DNA of 64,000 bases from Streptomyces spiramyceticus (GTDB lineage Bacteria; Actinomycetota; Actinomycetes; Streptomycetales; Streptomycetaceae), in the NCBI RefSeq assembly GCF_028807635.1, contig NZ_JARBAX010000001.1, forward strand, positions 3,769,501 through 3,833,500. Reading direction: 5' to 3'. Both the position numbers and the translations under genes were made by a program. Each line of letters opens with the position of its first letter. Position 1 is the stretch's first letter. Positions 26,797-34,799 of the stretch are shown one piece after another. The notes beneath the pieces were generated by a model. That model saw only the letters and a list, made by a program, of their open reading frames with translations. It did no database searches and was not told where the DNA came from.

Positions 26797-28080
26797 GTGA
26801 CCGAGCCCCTCTCCGAGCACACCGCAGATGTGATCGTCGTCGGGGCCGGACCCGCCGGCTCCACCACCGCGTATTACCTGGCGAAGGCCGGACTCGACGT
26901 CCTGCTCCTCGAAAAGACCGCGTTCCCGCGCGAGAAGGTCTGCGGCGACGGCCTGACGCCGCGCGCCACCAAGCAGTTGGTCTCCATGGGCATCGACATC
27001 TCCGAAGAGGCGGGCTGGCTCCGCAACAAGGGCCTGCGCATCATCGGCGGCGGCGTCCGTCTCCAGCTCGACTGGCCGGACTTGGCCTCGTACCCCGACT
27101 ACGGCCTCGTCCGCAAGCGCGACGACTTCGACGAGCAGCTCGCCCGCCAGGCGCAGAAGGCGGGCGCCCGCCTGCACGAGCGCTGCAATGTGGGTGAGCC
27201 GATCATCGACGCCCGTACGGGCCGGATCACCGGCGTCAACGCCAAGCTGGGCGAGGAGAAGACCCCGGTCACCTTCCACGCCCCGCTGGTCGTCGCGGCC
27301 GACGGCAACTCGACCCGCCTCTCCCTCGCGATGGGCCTGCACCGCCGCGAGGACCGCCCGATGGGCGTCGCGGTCCGTACGTACTTCACCTCACCCCGCC
27401 ACGACGACGACTACCTGGAGTCGTGGCTGGAACTGTGGGACCGGCGGGGCCCGCAGGACCGCCTCCTGCCGGGCTACGGCTGGATCTTCGGCATGGGCGA
27501 CGGCACGTCCAACGTGGGCCTCGGCATCCTGAACTCCTCCAAGGCGTTCAGGGAGCTGGACTGGCGCGAGGTCCTCAAGGCGTGGTGCGCGTCGATGCCG
27601 GAGGACTGGGGTTACACCCCGGAGAACATGACGATGCCGATCCGCGGCGCGGCGCTCCCGATGGCCTTCAACCGCCAGCCGCACTACACCAAGGGCCTGC
27701 TGCTGGTGGGTGACGCGGGCGGCCTGGTGAACCCGTTCAACGGCGAGGGCATCGCGTACGCCATGGAGTCGGGCCAGATCGCCGCGGACGTCATCGTCCA
27801 GGCAAACGCCCGCGCCACCCCCGCCCAGCGCGAACTCGCCCTCCACAACTACCCGAAGATCCTCAAGGACACGTACGGCGGCTACTACACGCTGGGCCGC
27901 GCCTTCGTGAAGCTCATCGGCAACCCGAAGGTCATGAAGATCGCCACCCAGCGCGGCCTGACGCACCCGGTGCTGATGAAGTTCACGCTGAAGATGCTGG
28001 CCAACCTGACGGACCCGACGGGCGGCGACGCGATGGACCGCATCATCAATGGCTTGGCGAAGGTCGCGCCGAACTCCTGA
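26797..28080 (+). CDS. geranylgeranyl-reductase-family flavoprotein (MenJ-like)
   Basis: 427 residues. FAD Rossmann motif V-G-A-G-P-A-G-S is at 15-22, E-K-T-A-F-P-R-E-K-V-C-G-D-G follows, and the second FAD block reads L-V-G-D-A-G-G-L-V-N-P-F-N-G-E-G. Members reduce isoprenoid double bonds; the mycobacterial homologue MenJ partly saturates the menaquinone tail. Streptomyces menaquinones are partly hydrogenated, so that role fits, and mqn/menG and nuo flank the gene. GTG 26797 follows GGGAG; the frame continues upstream without a start of better quality. Confidence 0.85.
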   Translation: MTEPLSEHTADVIVVGAGPAGSTTAYYLAKAGLDVLLLEKTAFPREKVCGDGLTPRATKQLVSMGIDISEEAGWLRNKGLRIIGGGVRLQLDWPDLASYPDYGLVRKRDDFDEQLARQAQKAGARLHERCNVGEPIIDARTGRITGVNAKLGEEKTPVTFHAPLVVAADGNSTRLSLAMGLHRREDRPMGVAVRTYFTSPRHDDDYLESWLELWDRRGPQDRLLPGYGWIFGMGDGTSNVGLGILNSSKAFRELDWREVLKAWCASMPEDWGYTPENMTMPIRGAALPMAFNRQPHYTKGLLLVGDAGGLVNPFNGEGIAYAMESGQIAADVIVQANARATPAQRELALHNYPKILKDTYGGYYTLGRAFVKLIGNPKVMKIATQRGLTHPVLMKFTLKMLANLTDPTGGDAMDRIINGLAKVAPNS

Positions 28081-28105
28081 GCCGGGCGGCGGCCGGCGGC
28101 CCGGC
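28081..28105. terminator. GC hairpin between convergent genes
   Basis: Seven-base arms (28081-28087 and 28099-28105) directly after the reductase stop and before the PIN-gene end. Confidence 0.45.
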
Positions 28106-28122
28106 GTACGACTGCTGAGCTC

Positions 28123-28563
28123 TCAGACGTACACCCTCGGCGAGCCGGGAAGCTCCTCGGCAGCCTTGCACAGCGCCGGGATGTGCGACTTGTCGGATGT
28201 AACGAGCAGTACTGGGGGTGTGCAGAGCGCGGCCGTGGCCACCACTAGTGCGTCCACGAGGCATTCGTGTCCGTCAAGGCCCGAGACGTCCAGCAGCTTT
28301 GCCGCGGCGTCCGTCACTGCGTCGCTGACCGGCTTCACGTCGAACCGGGACAGCAGGAACTGGAGCCGCTTGGCGGCATCCCCGCTTCGGCGTACCTCCA
28401 AGGGCGTCAGGGCGGACAGCGCCACTCGTCTGCCGCTCTGCTGAGCGACCTCGATGCGCGCCCGCATCCCCTCGTCACCGTCGACGTGCAGCGAAAGCCC
28501 TTGGGCGTCCAGGACGAGCGTGCCCTCACTCTTGGCCTTGATCTTGAGGCGCTTGCTTACCAC
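28123..28563 (-). CDS. PIN-domain toxin (VapC-like)
   Basis: 146 residues. PIN ribonuclease acids appear at the first strand (L-V-L-D-A-Q-G), in E-C-L-V-D-A-L-V-V-A-T-A, and in L-V-T-S-D-K-S-H-I. An expected central Glu/Asp is plausible at P-L-E-V-R-R. Such enzymes cut RNA with Mg2+. GTG 28563 overlaps the upstream gene by seven bases, the usual toxin-after-antitoxin layout. Confidence 0.8.
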   Translation of the reverse strand: MVSKRLKIKAKSEGTLVLDAQGLSLHVDGDEGMRARIEVAQQSGRRVALSALTPLEVRRSGDAAKRLQFLLSRFDVKPVSDAVTDAAAKLLDVSGLDGHECLVDALVVATAALCTPPVLLVTSDKSHIPALCKAAEELPGSPRVYV

Positions 28564-28799
28564 TCCTGTTCCGCCTGCCGCCGCGCTTCGGCGGATGCGG
28601 GGCCGAACGCCTTGCGGTCAGCGGCCACGACCTCGCGGAGCTTCTGCGCGGCGAGCCACTCCTCCAGGGCTTCGGCCACAACGGAGGAGAAGCCGTTCTT
28701 GCCGGTGCGCTCCTCCACTTCCTTGATCAACGATTGCGCCAGCGACACGGATCTCTTGCCGGCCCGCTCGGGGGCCTGGTGGGCTGCGTGGCTGCTCAT
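28557..28799 (-). CDS. antitoxin, probably ribbon-helix-helix
   Basis: 80 residues with R-S-V-S-L-A-Q-S-L-I-K-E-V-E-E-R-T near the start, a ribbon-helix-helix pattern, and a charged helical tail that would wrap the toxin. It precedes and overlaps the PIN gene. Only a weak ribosome site precedes ATG 28799. It probably represses its own operon. Confidence 0.75.
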   Translation of the reverse strand: MSSHAAHQAPERAGKRSVSLAQSLIKEVEERTGKNGFSSVVAEALEEWLAAQKLREVVAADRKAFGPASAEARRQAEQEW

Positions 28800-28832
28800 A
28801 CCTAAAACGTAACACCGCCGGTAGGAAAAATC

Positions 28833-29051
28833 TCAGGTGCGACGGACCAGCCGGTCGCCCTTCACCGCGGTCACGAACGACGACCAGGCGGTTGCGTCGA
28901 ATGCGAGGGCGGGGCCGTGGGGAACCTTGCTGTCGCGGACGGGCGTGACTCCGGGCAGGCCGTCGGCCACCTCGACGCAGCTGCCGCCTTCGGCGTTGCT
29001 GTAGCTGGACTTGCGCCACGTGGCGCCGCTCAAGTCGTGCGCGATGCTCAT
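28833..29051 (-). CDS. DUF397 small protein
   Basis: 72 residues of the DUF397 family: A-T-W-R-K-S-S-Y-S-N-A-E-G-G-S-C-V-E-V-A at 10-29, V-R-D-S-K near the middle, and A-W-x-x-F-V-x-A-V-K-x-G towards the end. These proteins accompany WhiJ-type XRE regulators in Streptomyces development. ATG 29051 overlaps the regulator's stop, so the pair is coupled. Confidence 0.92.
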   Translation of the reverse strand: MSIAHDLSGATWRKSSYSNAEGGSCVEVADGLPGVTPVRDSKVPHGPALAFDATAWSSFVTAVKGDRLVRRT

Positions 29052-29890
29052 GGTGTGTAGTCCTCCGCCGCCGCCTCGATCAGGGCCAGGGACGCCTCCG
29101 GCGACAGCGCGGCGGCCCGGATCAGATCGTATGACCGCTGGTACTTGGCTACCAGCGCGGGGATGTCCAGAAGCTGTCCCGAGTGCTGCCCCTCCGAGTA
29201 CGCGACGGGCGGCGCGTCCTCGAACGTCATCACGGCGAACATGCCGCCGCTCGCGGCATGGGAACCAGCGGTGAACGGAAGGACCTGGACGAGAATGCGT
29301 CCGCGTCGGACCAGGGCGGCGATGTGTGTGAGTTGGCGAGCTATGGCCGCCGGGCCGCCCACCGGCACACGGAGCACGGTTTCGTGGAGAACTGCCCACA
29401 ACACGGGCTTTGTTGGGTCGTCGAGCAGTCCGGCCCGCGCCGCACGGGCTCGGGCCCACACATCCATGTCCTGGTCGAGGACGAGCGCCGCAGCGGGAGC
29501 CATCAGCGCTCGTACGTACTCCTCGGTCTGCAGCAGCCCCGGCACCAGGGTCGGGGCGTACTCGCTGATGGTGAGAGCTTCGGCCTCCAAGGCGGCAGCA
29601 TCCGCGAAGTAGGCCGGATGCGGACTGCTGTCGATCAACTCCTTGCACATACGAGTAAGGAGCCCGTCCGTCCCCAGCTCGGCGTCGAAGCGCTGGGCGA
29701 GGTCCAGTTGGGGCTTGCGGATCGCGGACTCGATCTGGCCGACGTACGTCCCCGAGACGTAGACCCGTTCTCCGAGCTGCTGCTGTGTGAGCGGTACCGC
29801 CTCTCGCTGGCGCTTGAGTTCGGAGCCGAAGAACGGCCATCCGACCTTGCCCTGCGAGAAACTCACGCCTTTGTTGGGCTTGTTCACCAC
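29048..29890 (-). CDS. XRE-family regulator with DUF5753 (WhiJ-like)
   Basis: 280 residues. The N-terminal Xre helix-turn-helix has L-T-Q-Q-Q-L-G-E-R-V-Y-V-S-G-T-Y-V-G-Q-I-E-S at about 36-57. The C-terminal DUF5753 domain has E-A-L-T-I-S-E-Y-A-P-T-L-V-P-G-L-L-Q-T-E-E-Y and a late V-A-Y-S-E-G. GTG 29890 (or the next codon, also GTG) follows GGGAG. Streptomyces carry many copies of this regulator/DUF397 unit; WhiJ represses sporulation genes with BldB-like partners. Confidence 0.9.
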   Translation of the reverse strand: MVNKPNKGVSFSQGKVGWPFFGSELKRQREAVPLTQQQLGERVYVSGTYVGQIESAIRKPQLDLAQRFDAELGTDGLLTRMCKELIDSSPHPAYFADAAALEAEALTISEYAPTLVPGLLQTEEYVRALMAPAAALVLDQDMDVWARARAARAGLLDDPTKPVLWAVLHETVLRVPVGGPAAIARQLTHIAALVRRGRILVQVLPFTAGSHAASGGMFAVMTFEDAPPVAYSEGQHSGQLLDIPALVAKYQRSYDLIRAAALSPEASLALIEAAAEDYTP

Positions 29891-30006
29891 TGAACTCCCA
29901 TGCGTTTCAACGCCGTTGTTGTCCGCTTCCCCCTGTCCATCGTATGCACGCAGCGCAACGATCGGACACGGAAAGCGACATGTTGAACCACGCGCAAGGG
30001 ACGGCG

Positions 30007-30186
30007 ATGAACGCACCTCGCAGGAGCGAAGCACGGGCGCAGCTCGCGGAGTTGATGGAGGACTACGGAACGGATGGCGTGCTCAGACTCGACGCTACGG
30101 GTGAGCCGATGGAGGGGGCCGAGCTGCCGCCCGGGTCGATGGCCTATCCGCCGTGCCGGTGCCCTCGGTGCCGGGGCGGCGCTTGA
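30007..30186 (+). CDS. small protein divergent from the XRE regulator
   Basis: 59 residues ending Y-P-P-C-R-C-P-R-C-R-G-G-A, a compact Cys-x-Cys-x-x-Cys tail that could bind zinc. The body is acidic and helical. AAGGGA lies five bases before ATG 30007; in-frame ATGs at 29980 and 29944 are alternatives. It is divergent from the WhiJ-like gene, so the two may share a control region. Not recognised. Confidence 0.55.
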   Translation: MNAPRRSEARAQLAELMEDYGTDGVLRLDATGEPMEGAELPPGSMAYPPCRCPRCRGGA

Positions 30187-30424
30187 GCTTCGGGGGGCGA
30201 GGGTCGAGACCCTTTTGCTAGGAATGGTGGGTGGGGATCCTTCCCGCCCACCCACCCCTGTGGCGCGCGAACTGGGCTGCGTACCAGCGGAGATGACATC
30301 TCGTGATCAGGTCGCGACGCAGTGCTGTTGCCGTGTAGCGTGCGGCACAACGAAACGACCCCCATGCGGTGTTCTCAGCACCACACAGGGGTCTGACCAA
30401 CAAGATCGAAGTCGAGGCGATCCC

Positions 30425-31291
30425 GTGGCTGTTCAGCAGCTTAGTCCCGCCGTGCACGCGCCTGCCCACCCGATGGCCAAGCCCGGGTTCGGGAAACGGT
30501 CTGCGCCCGATCAGGAACCCCGTCGTGGGCGGGACTTCGCACACTTGCCCAAGCGTGAAGCCGCCATCGCCGGGTACATCGACCGCCTCCCCGACGGCGC
30601 CGACATCTCCATCAAGGCGCTGGCCAGGGAGATGGAAGGCTTTGGGCAGTGCGCCATCAGCACCGTTCTGCGGCGGCTTTCCGAGGCCGGGCACCTGCGG
30701 CGCGTACGCCGGGACGTGCAGGATGCCGAGGGTGCGCGGTGGGTGTACCGGACGTACTTCACCCGCACCGCCCGGCCCGACGCCTGGTGGGCCGCGTTCC
30801 TGTGCGGGGACGTTCCGCAGTCCGGGATGGCCGACCCCTCGCCCGTACAAGAGCCGGAAGCGCGCGGGTACGACGCCCTCGCCCGGCTCGTCCACCGGGA
30901 TCCGCAACTCGCGCTGTCCGCAGTGGAGTGCGAGGCGCTGGCGGAGCTGGCGGGGGAGTGGTTTCGGCGGGGTGCGACCGAGACGCAGCTCGTGCGCGCC
31001 GTCCGCACGATGCTGCCCGACCCCGTCCGGCACCCCTTCGGGTTCGTACAGAACCGGCTGATCAAGCGACTGCCGCCGGAGCTCCCGGCTCCCGTCCAGG
31101 GGCAGTACGTCATGGAGTGCACCGATTGCCATGCCCCCGGTACGCCGGAATCGCTGCCGGGCGGCGTGTGCCGCATCTGCCGGGGCGAGCCGTGCGTACC
31201 GGCTGACGGCCTTCCGGCGGATGTCGTACGGGGGAGGGCGGCGCGGCTGCGGGACACGCTCCGTACGTACAAGTTCCGCCCGCCGCGCTAG
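30425..31291 (+). CDS. winged-helix protein with C-terminal zinc ribbon
   Basis: 288 residues. The N-terminal third resembles a MarR/replication-type winged helix (I-A-G-Y-I-D-R-L-P-D-G-A-D-I-S-I-K-A-L-A, then V-L-R-R-L-S-E-A-G-H-L). The C-terminus has C-T-D-C and C-R-I-C, a likely zinc ribbon. GTG 30425 has GAGG about seven bases upstream; ATG 30473 is an alternative. Proteins of this kind are common accessory regulators in Streptomyces. Between 30187 and 30424 nothing else is visible. Confidence 0.7.
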   Translation: MAVQQLSPAVHAPAHPMAKPGFGKRSAPDQEPRRGRDFAHLPKREAAIAGYIDRLPDGADISIKALAREMEGFGQCAISTVLRRLSEAGHLRRVRRDVQDAEGARWVYRTYFTRTARPDAWWAAFLCGDVPQSGMADPSPVQEPEARGYDALARLVHRDPQLALSAVECEALAELAGEWFRRGATETQLVRAVRTMLPDPVRHPFGFVQNRLIKRLPPELPAPVQGQYVMECTDCHAPGTPESLPGGVCRICRGEPCVPADGLPADVVRGRAARLRDTLRTYKFRPPR

Positions 31292-31301
31292 CCCCCGGTT
31301 G

Positions 31302-31350
31302 TCAGACCGCCTCCAGCAGCGCCGTGTAGGCGCCCTCGGCGCTCCTCTTC
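31302..31350 (-). pseudogene. C-terminal remnant of a second ABC ATPase
   Basis: Read on the minus strand it encodes R-S-A-E-G-A-Y-T-A-L-L-E-A-V and a stop, nearly the same as the end of the intact ATPase 250 bases away (A-A-E-G-A-Y-T-T-L-L-E-S-A). Nothing recognisable continues upstream, so only the tail of a duplicated or replaced gene survives. Confidence 0.6.
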
Positions 31351-31425
31351 GCTTCCGGAAGAACTGTCCACAGGCATCAAACCGGTGGATCCGGGTTCAG
31401 TGGTCGAGCGGGGCCCGAAACGACC

Positions 31426-31456
31426 GATGCGGGCCGAGATGATCTCGGTCCGCATC
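31426..31456. terminator. hairpin in the gap before the ABC genes
   Basis: 14-base arms (31426-31439 and 31443-31456, one G-T wobble) around a TGA loop, followed by an AGAGGGAGGTG purine stretch. Likely ends transcripts from either side of this gap. Confidence 0.5.
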
Positions 31457-31559
31457 AGAGGGAGGTGAGTGTCCGAGGGGTGAGTTGCCCGCCAACGATA
31501 CGCTCGTGGTCGCCCAAGGGCGTCTCGACCTTAGCTATGACCGGGCTCGCCCGAACGGG

Positions 31560-32291
31560 TCAGGCCGACTCGAGTAGGGTCGTATAAGCCCCTTCGGCAG
31601 CCCGGCCTTGCACCGTACCGGGCGGAGTGTGGGCGAGGAACTCGCTGGTTGACCCGCTCTGCACGAGACGTCCGCCAACCAGAACAGACACGTGATCGGC
31701 CTCTTCGGCGAGGTCGGTCACGTCGTGCGTGGACAGCAGGATGCGGACCTCGTCCTTGACCGCGGCAAGGAGATCGCGGAAAACCCGTCGCTGACGTGGG
31801 TCCATGCCGGCCGTGGGTTCATCCAGGAGGAGCACCCGTGCATCGTGGACCAGGGCACAGGCCACACCCACACGCCTCAGTTGGCCGCCCGAGAGCTGGC
31901 TGGTGCGGGTGTCGGCGTGCTTCGACATCTCGACGCGGGACAGCGCTCGAGGAGCGTTATCCCAGGCATCGTCCCTGCTCATTCCCTTCAGCCAGCCCAC
32001 ATAAGCGACGTACTCCCGTGCCGTGAGTGAGGGCAGGGGCGTGATGTTCTGCGGCATCCAGGCCACCGTCCGCCGGTAGTCCTTGCTCTTCGCGTCAAGT
32101 CCATCCCACGTCACGGTTCCCCGCTGGGGCGCGGTGACGGCAGCGGCCAGCTGCAACATCGTGGACTTGCCGGCCCCGTTCGGTCCGAGAAGGATGGTCA
32201 GTCCGTCCGGAAGGCGGTAGTTGAAGTCCTTCAGCACGGCAGCCCGCCGTCGGCCGTAGGCGAAGGTGCAGGAATTGAGAACAAGGGTCAT
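31560..32291 (-). CDS. ABC transporter ATP-binding protein
   Basis: 243 residues. Walker A is G-P-N-G-A-G-K-S-T, the Q-loop is W-M-P-Q-N, the signature is L-S-G-G-Q-L-R-R, Walker B is V-L-L-L-D-E-P-T, and the H-loop is S-T-H-D. The closest type is the bacteriocin/lantibiotic or NosF-like exporter ATPase. ATG 32291 overlaps the permease stop. With the two membrane genes it makes an exporter or immunity pump. Confidence 0.93.
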   Translation of the reverse strand: MTLVLNSCTFAYGRRRAAVLKDFNYRLPDGLTILLGPNGAGKSTMLQLAAAVTAPQRGTVTWDGLDAKSKDYRRTVAWMPQNITPLPSLTAREYVAYVGWLKGMSRDDAWDNAPRALSRVEMSKHADTRTSQLSGGQLRRVGVACALVHDARVLLLDEPTAGMDPRQRRVFRDLLAAVKDEVRILLSTHDVTDLAEEADHVSVLVGGRLVQSGSTSEFLAHTPPGTVQGRAAEGAYTTLLESA

Positions 32292-32887
32292 GCGGCTCTC
32301 CGTGCGAAGCGGTTCGGTGAAAGGAGGTGGGCACCAACGCCGACGGTGAGCATCAAGAGGGCTCCCACGGAGGCGTACCAGGTGCCAGGCGGTTCGAGGA
32401 GTACGGTCCACGGGTAGGGATCGCCGGCCGCCCTCATGCCGAAAAGTACGCCGATCAGCGGCCACAGTGCGGGAACGAGGACTGCGGATCTCCCGAAGAG
32501 AGCCCCGCACAACAGGGTGAGGCCGGCGAGGAAGGCTGTGTTGCGGCCCAGTGTCTCGGCCGATGCGGCCCCGGTGGCCATGGCGATCACCTCGCCCACG
32601 GCAAGTGCGAGTACCACCACGCCGAGTGTGAGCAGGACGTCGAAGAACCTGACGGGTCGGATTCCGGTGGTCTCGGCAGCGTCCAGCCGAGTGTGCAGAC
32701 AGTCGAAGAGGACCGAGGTCAGCACGAGCGGAACAAGTGTGACAGCCTGCACGAGCTCAGAGCCGCCGGCCCAGATGGACGGCAGGAAGAGGGGGGTGTC
32801 CTGAACAATCGCCGCCAGAAGCGTGAACATCAGGAAGCCCAGGGGCAGCCGAGTGTGGGCGCGGCGGGCACGCAGCCACCACATCAC
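32288..32887 (-). CDS. ABC permease-like membrane protein
   Basis: 199 residues, six predicted helices, no recognised motif. Start is GTG 32887 or the adjacent ATG 32884; both overlap the neighbouring stop. Its size and place between the ATPase and the larger permease mark it as one half of a heteromeric membrane domain. Confidence 0.75.
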   Translation of the reverse strand: MMWWLRARRAHTRLPLGFLMFTLLAAIVQDTPLFLPSIWAGGSELVQAVTLVPLVLTSVLFDCLHTRLDAAETTGIRPVRFFDVLLTLGVVVLALAVGEVIAMATGAASAETLGRNTAFLAGLTLLCGALFGRSAVLVPALWPLIGVLFGMRAAGDPYPWTVLLEPPGTWYASVGALLMLTVGVGAHLLSPNRFARRAA

Positions 32888-34167
32888 GTTGTATTCCGGT
32901 CTTCCTCGCAGGCCTCCGCCACGGTCGTCTCGTACCAGTCCATTTGTTGTGCCCTGCTCAACTGCAGAACCTTTCCTACTTGGTCTTGGAGACGGCTACG
33001 TTCCTGGGCCGTGAAATCGGGTTCGGAGCTGAGCCGTATCAAGTAGGTGTCCGCCTGTCCGACTTTGGAGGACACCCAGTAGTACACCAGTCGGGCGGGA
33101 CCGGTGGCGGGAGGGAAGCACTCGAACCGCACCGCTTCGCGGGCGATCTGGTAGCGAACGGTGCCGGTCGCCTCGCCCACACCGAGTGGGACAGTCCAGT
33201 CATCCTCCGTGGTCGGTTCGGGATACCGGAGGCTGAGAGAAGTGTCTGTAATGGAAGTTGGCTCGGCAGGCAGACCGGCGCGACGCAGGGTTTTCAGCGT
33301 CGCCTCCGCTTCCTCGGTGAGAGCGGAGATGTGCTCGGCGCTCGCCTCAGGCAGACAGATGCGGGGGGACTGCCCTGCACAGGCGAGTGTGCCATGACCG
33401 GTGCTCCGTGGGCCTATGTAGCTCCAGTTGCTGACCAAGGAGAACGATCCGAACGCGCAGGCGAAGACGAGCGCTCCCGCGATGGCTCCTCGTAGCCAGC
33501 GAGAAACAGGTGCCCAGAGCAGAGCCATGGCGCAGGCGGTGCCGACGGCGAGCAGGAGGGGAGCCGCGAGGGCGGCGGGGGTGGGCAGTTCGCCGAACAT
33601 CATCTTTCCGGCGAAGAGGCCGGTGAGGTGCCGGGGCCACGGTGTCTCCAGTCCGGTGGACCAGCCGACGGCCAGGAAGTCGGTGACCGCGATGATCGGC
33701 ACTACGGCGATGTGCCGAATGGCGGCTCCGACGGCGAATCCGACGATGCCGTGGGCGACGCAGAGCACCAGTGCGAAGGCCATCAGCGTGAGGCCGGGCA
33801 GGTCGGGCGCAACCTGCTCTTGGACAAGGGCGCACAGCGTGGGAAGGGTCAGGACCAACCAGGCCAGGGCGACAACGGGAGACAGATGCTGTGCGGCGAT
33901 GGTGTAGCGGGATCGCACCGCCCCCAGCCTCCAGATTTCGGAGACCCCCAGCTTCCGCGCCTCCCACGCGGCGAGACCCGAGGCAACCGCGAAGGCCACG
34001 GGCAGCAGGTTGCGCAGCACCGCGTCGACCACAGTGGCGGAGTAGCCCAGCGGATCGACGCGGAGGTCGTCACCGAGATCGGTGGCGTAGTAGGCGAACA
34101 CGAGAAGCAGGGCGACAGGCGCGACCCGAAGCGCACTGCTGGATCTGATGAGTGTGAGGGCTTTCAC
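32884..34167 (-). CDS. membrane protein with extracytoplasmic C-terminal domain
   Basis: 427 residues. Seven or eight helices fill residues 10-260. Residues about 270-427 are hydrophilic with two Cys (T-L-A-C-A-G and I-C-L-P-E), a pattern of an extracellular domain closed by a disulfide; a third Cys is at C-F-P-P. GTG 34167 is the likely start, with AGGAAG/AAGAAG upstream. It is the first gene of the three-gene exporter and follows the secreted-protein gene by 78 bases on the same strand. Confidence 0.7.
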   Translation of the reverse strand: MKALTLIRSSSALRVAPVALLLVFAYYATDLGDDLRVDPLGYSATVVDAVLRNLLPVAFAVASGLAAWEARKLGVSEIWRLGAVRSRYTIAAQHLSPVVALAWLVLTLPTLCALVQEQVAPDLPGLTLMAFALVLCVAHGIVGFAVGAAIRHIAVVPIIAVTDFLAVGWSTGLETPWPRHLTGLFAGKMMFGELPTPAALAAPLLLAVGTACAMALLWAPVSRWLRGAIAGALVFACAFGSFSLVSNWSYIGPRSTGHGTLACAGQSPRICLPEASAEHISALTEEAEATLKTLRRAGLPAEPTSITDTSLSLRYPEPTTEDDWTVPLGVGEATGTVRYQIAREAVRFECFPPATGPARLVYYWVSSKVGQADTYLIRLSSEPDFTAQERSRLQDQVGKVLQLSRAQQMDWYETTVAEACEEDRNTT

Positions 34168-34245
34168 TTCTTGGCTTCCTGGAGCGGTCCGAACAGGGGG
34201 CGTGGTGCCTCGCCGACAGCGAGACACCACGCTGCAGAACACTGA

Positions 34246-34701
34246 TCAGGAGTCGGCGAGAGTGGTGTCAACCCCCACGTAGGACGCCCACAGCAGGCAG
34301 CAGCTGCTCCCGCCGCCGACGTTGTCGGCCTGGAAGAAGTAGTCCGATTCCTGAGGCAGACCGGTGTACGTGCCCCGGCTCGCGTAGGTCGAGCCGTTGA
34401 AGCAGTTGGTGAAGGTCTTCTCACCGTAGAAGTCGTTAGACGACAGCGCGTCGTAGTCCCACAACTCGACACCGGTGGTGTCACTGCCGTACTGCTGGCC
34501 GCAACCCTTGAAGATGATCTCCGTGTAGCTCTCGTCCGCCCAGTAGCGGGACTGCCCGTTAGACCCGCCACCGTCCGTCCACGGATCACTGCTGGGGATG
34601 CTGCTCGACCAGTTGGCCCAGGCACCAGAGGACAACGCAAGGACGAAGGCTGACGCCATCGCGACCACGGCGGATACACGCTGGGAAGATCTGCCCGACA
34701 T
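34246..34701 (-). CDS. secreted Cys-containing protein of unknown function
   Basis: 151 residues with a signal peptide (basic M-S-G-R-S-S-Q-R, then a hydrophobic core, A-W-A cleavage site at about 29). The mature 122 residues are Trp/Tyr/Ser/Gly rich with four Cys, in K-G-C-G-Q, T-N-C-F-N and S-S-C-C-L-L. GGAG lies seven bases before ATG 34701. It leads the ABC cassette, so it may be the exporter's cargo, a ligand, or a toxin with its immunity pump. No family is recognised; it does not match lactococcin 972 as I know it. Confidence 0.75.
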   Translation of the reverse strand: MSGRSSQRVSAVVAMASAFVLALSSGAWANWSSSIPSSDPWTDGGGSNGQSRYWADESYTEIIFKGCGQQYGSDTTGVELWDYDALSSNDFYGEKTFTNCFNGSTYASRGTYTGLPQESDYFFQADNVGGGSSCCLLWASYVGVDTTLADS

Positions 34702-34769
34702 GCGGGAACTCCGAATCTCCCGCCCGATGCGGCCCCCCACGAGGCCTGTCTTCATCAGGCAAGGCGTGG

Positions 34770-34799
34770 AAGCTATCGAACAGTTGATCTTGCAGTCAA
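34770..34799 (-). promoter_or_regulatory. likely promoter of the secreted-protein gene
   Basis: On the minus strand TTGACT (34799-34794) and TAGCTT (34775-34770) are 18 bases apart, in an unusually AT-rich stretch with a palindrome ACATTTAATGT just upstream. Confidence 0.45.

Noticed and set aside
34246..34701. Lactococcin 972-type bacteriocin
   Set aside because: Length, Cys pattern and the size of the associated membrane proteins do not fit that family as I know it.
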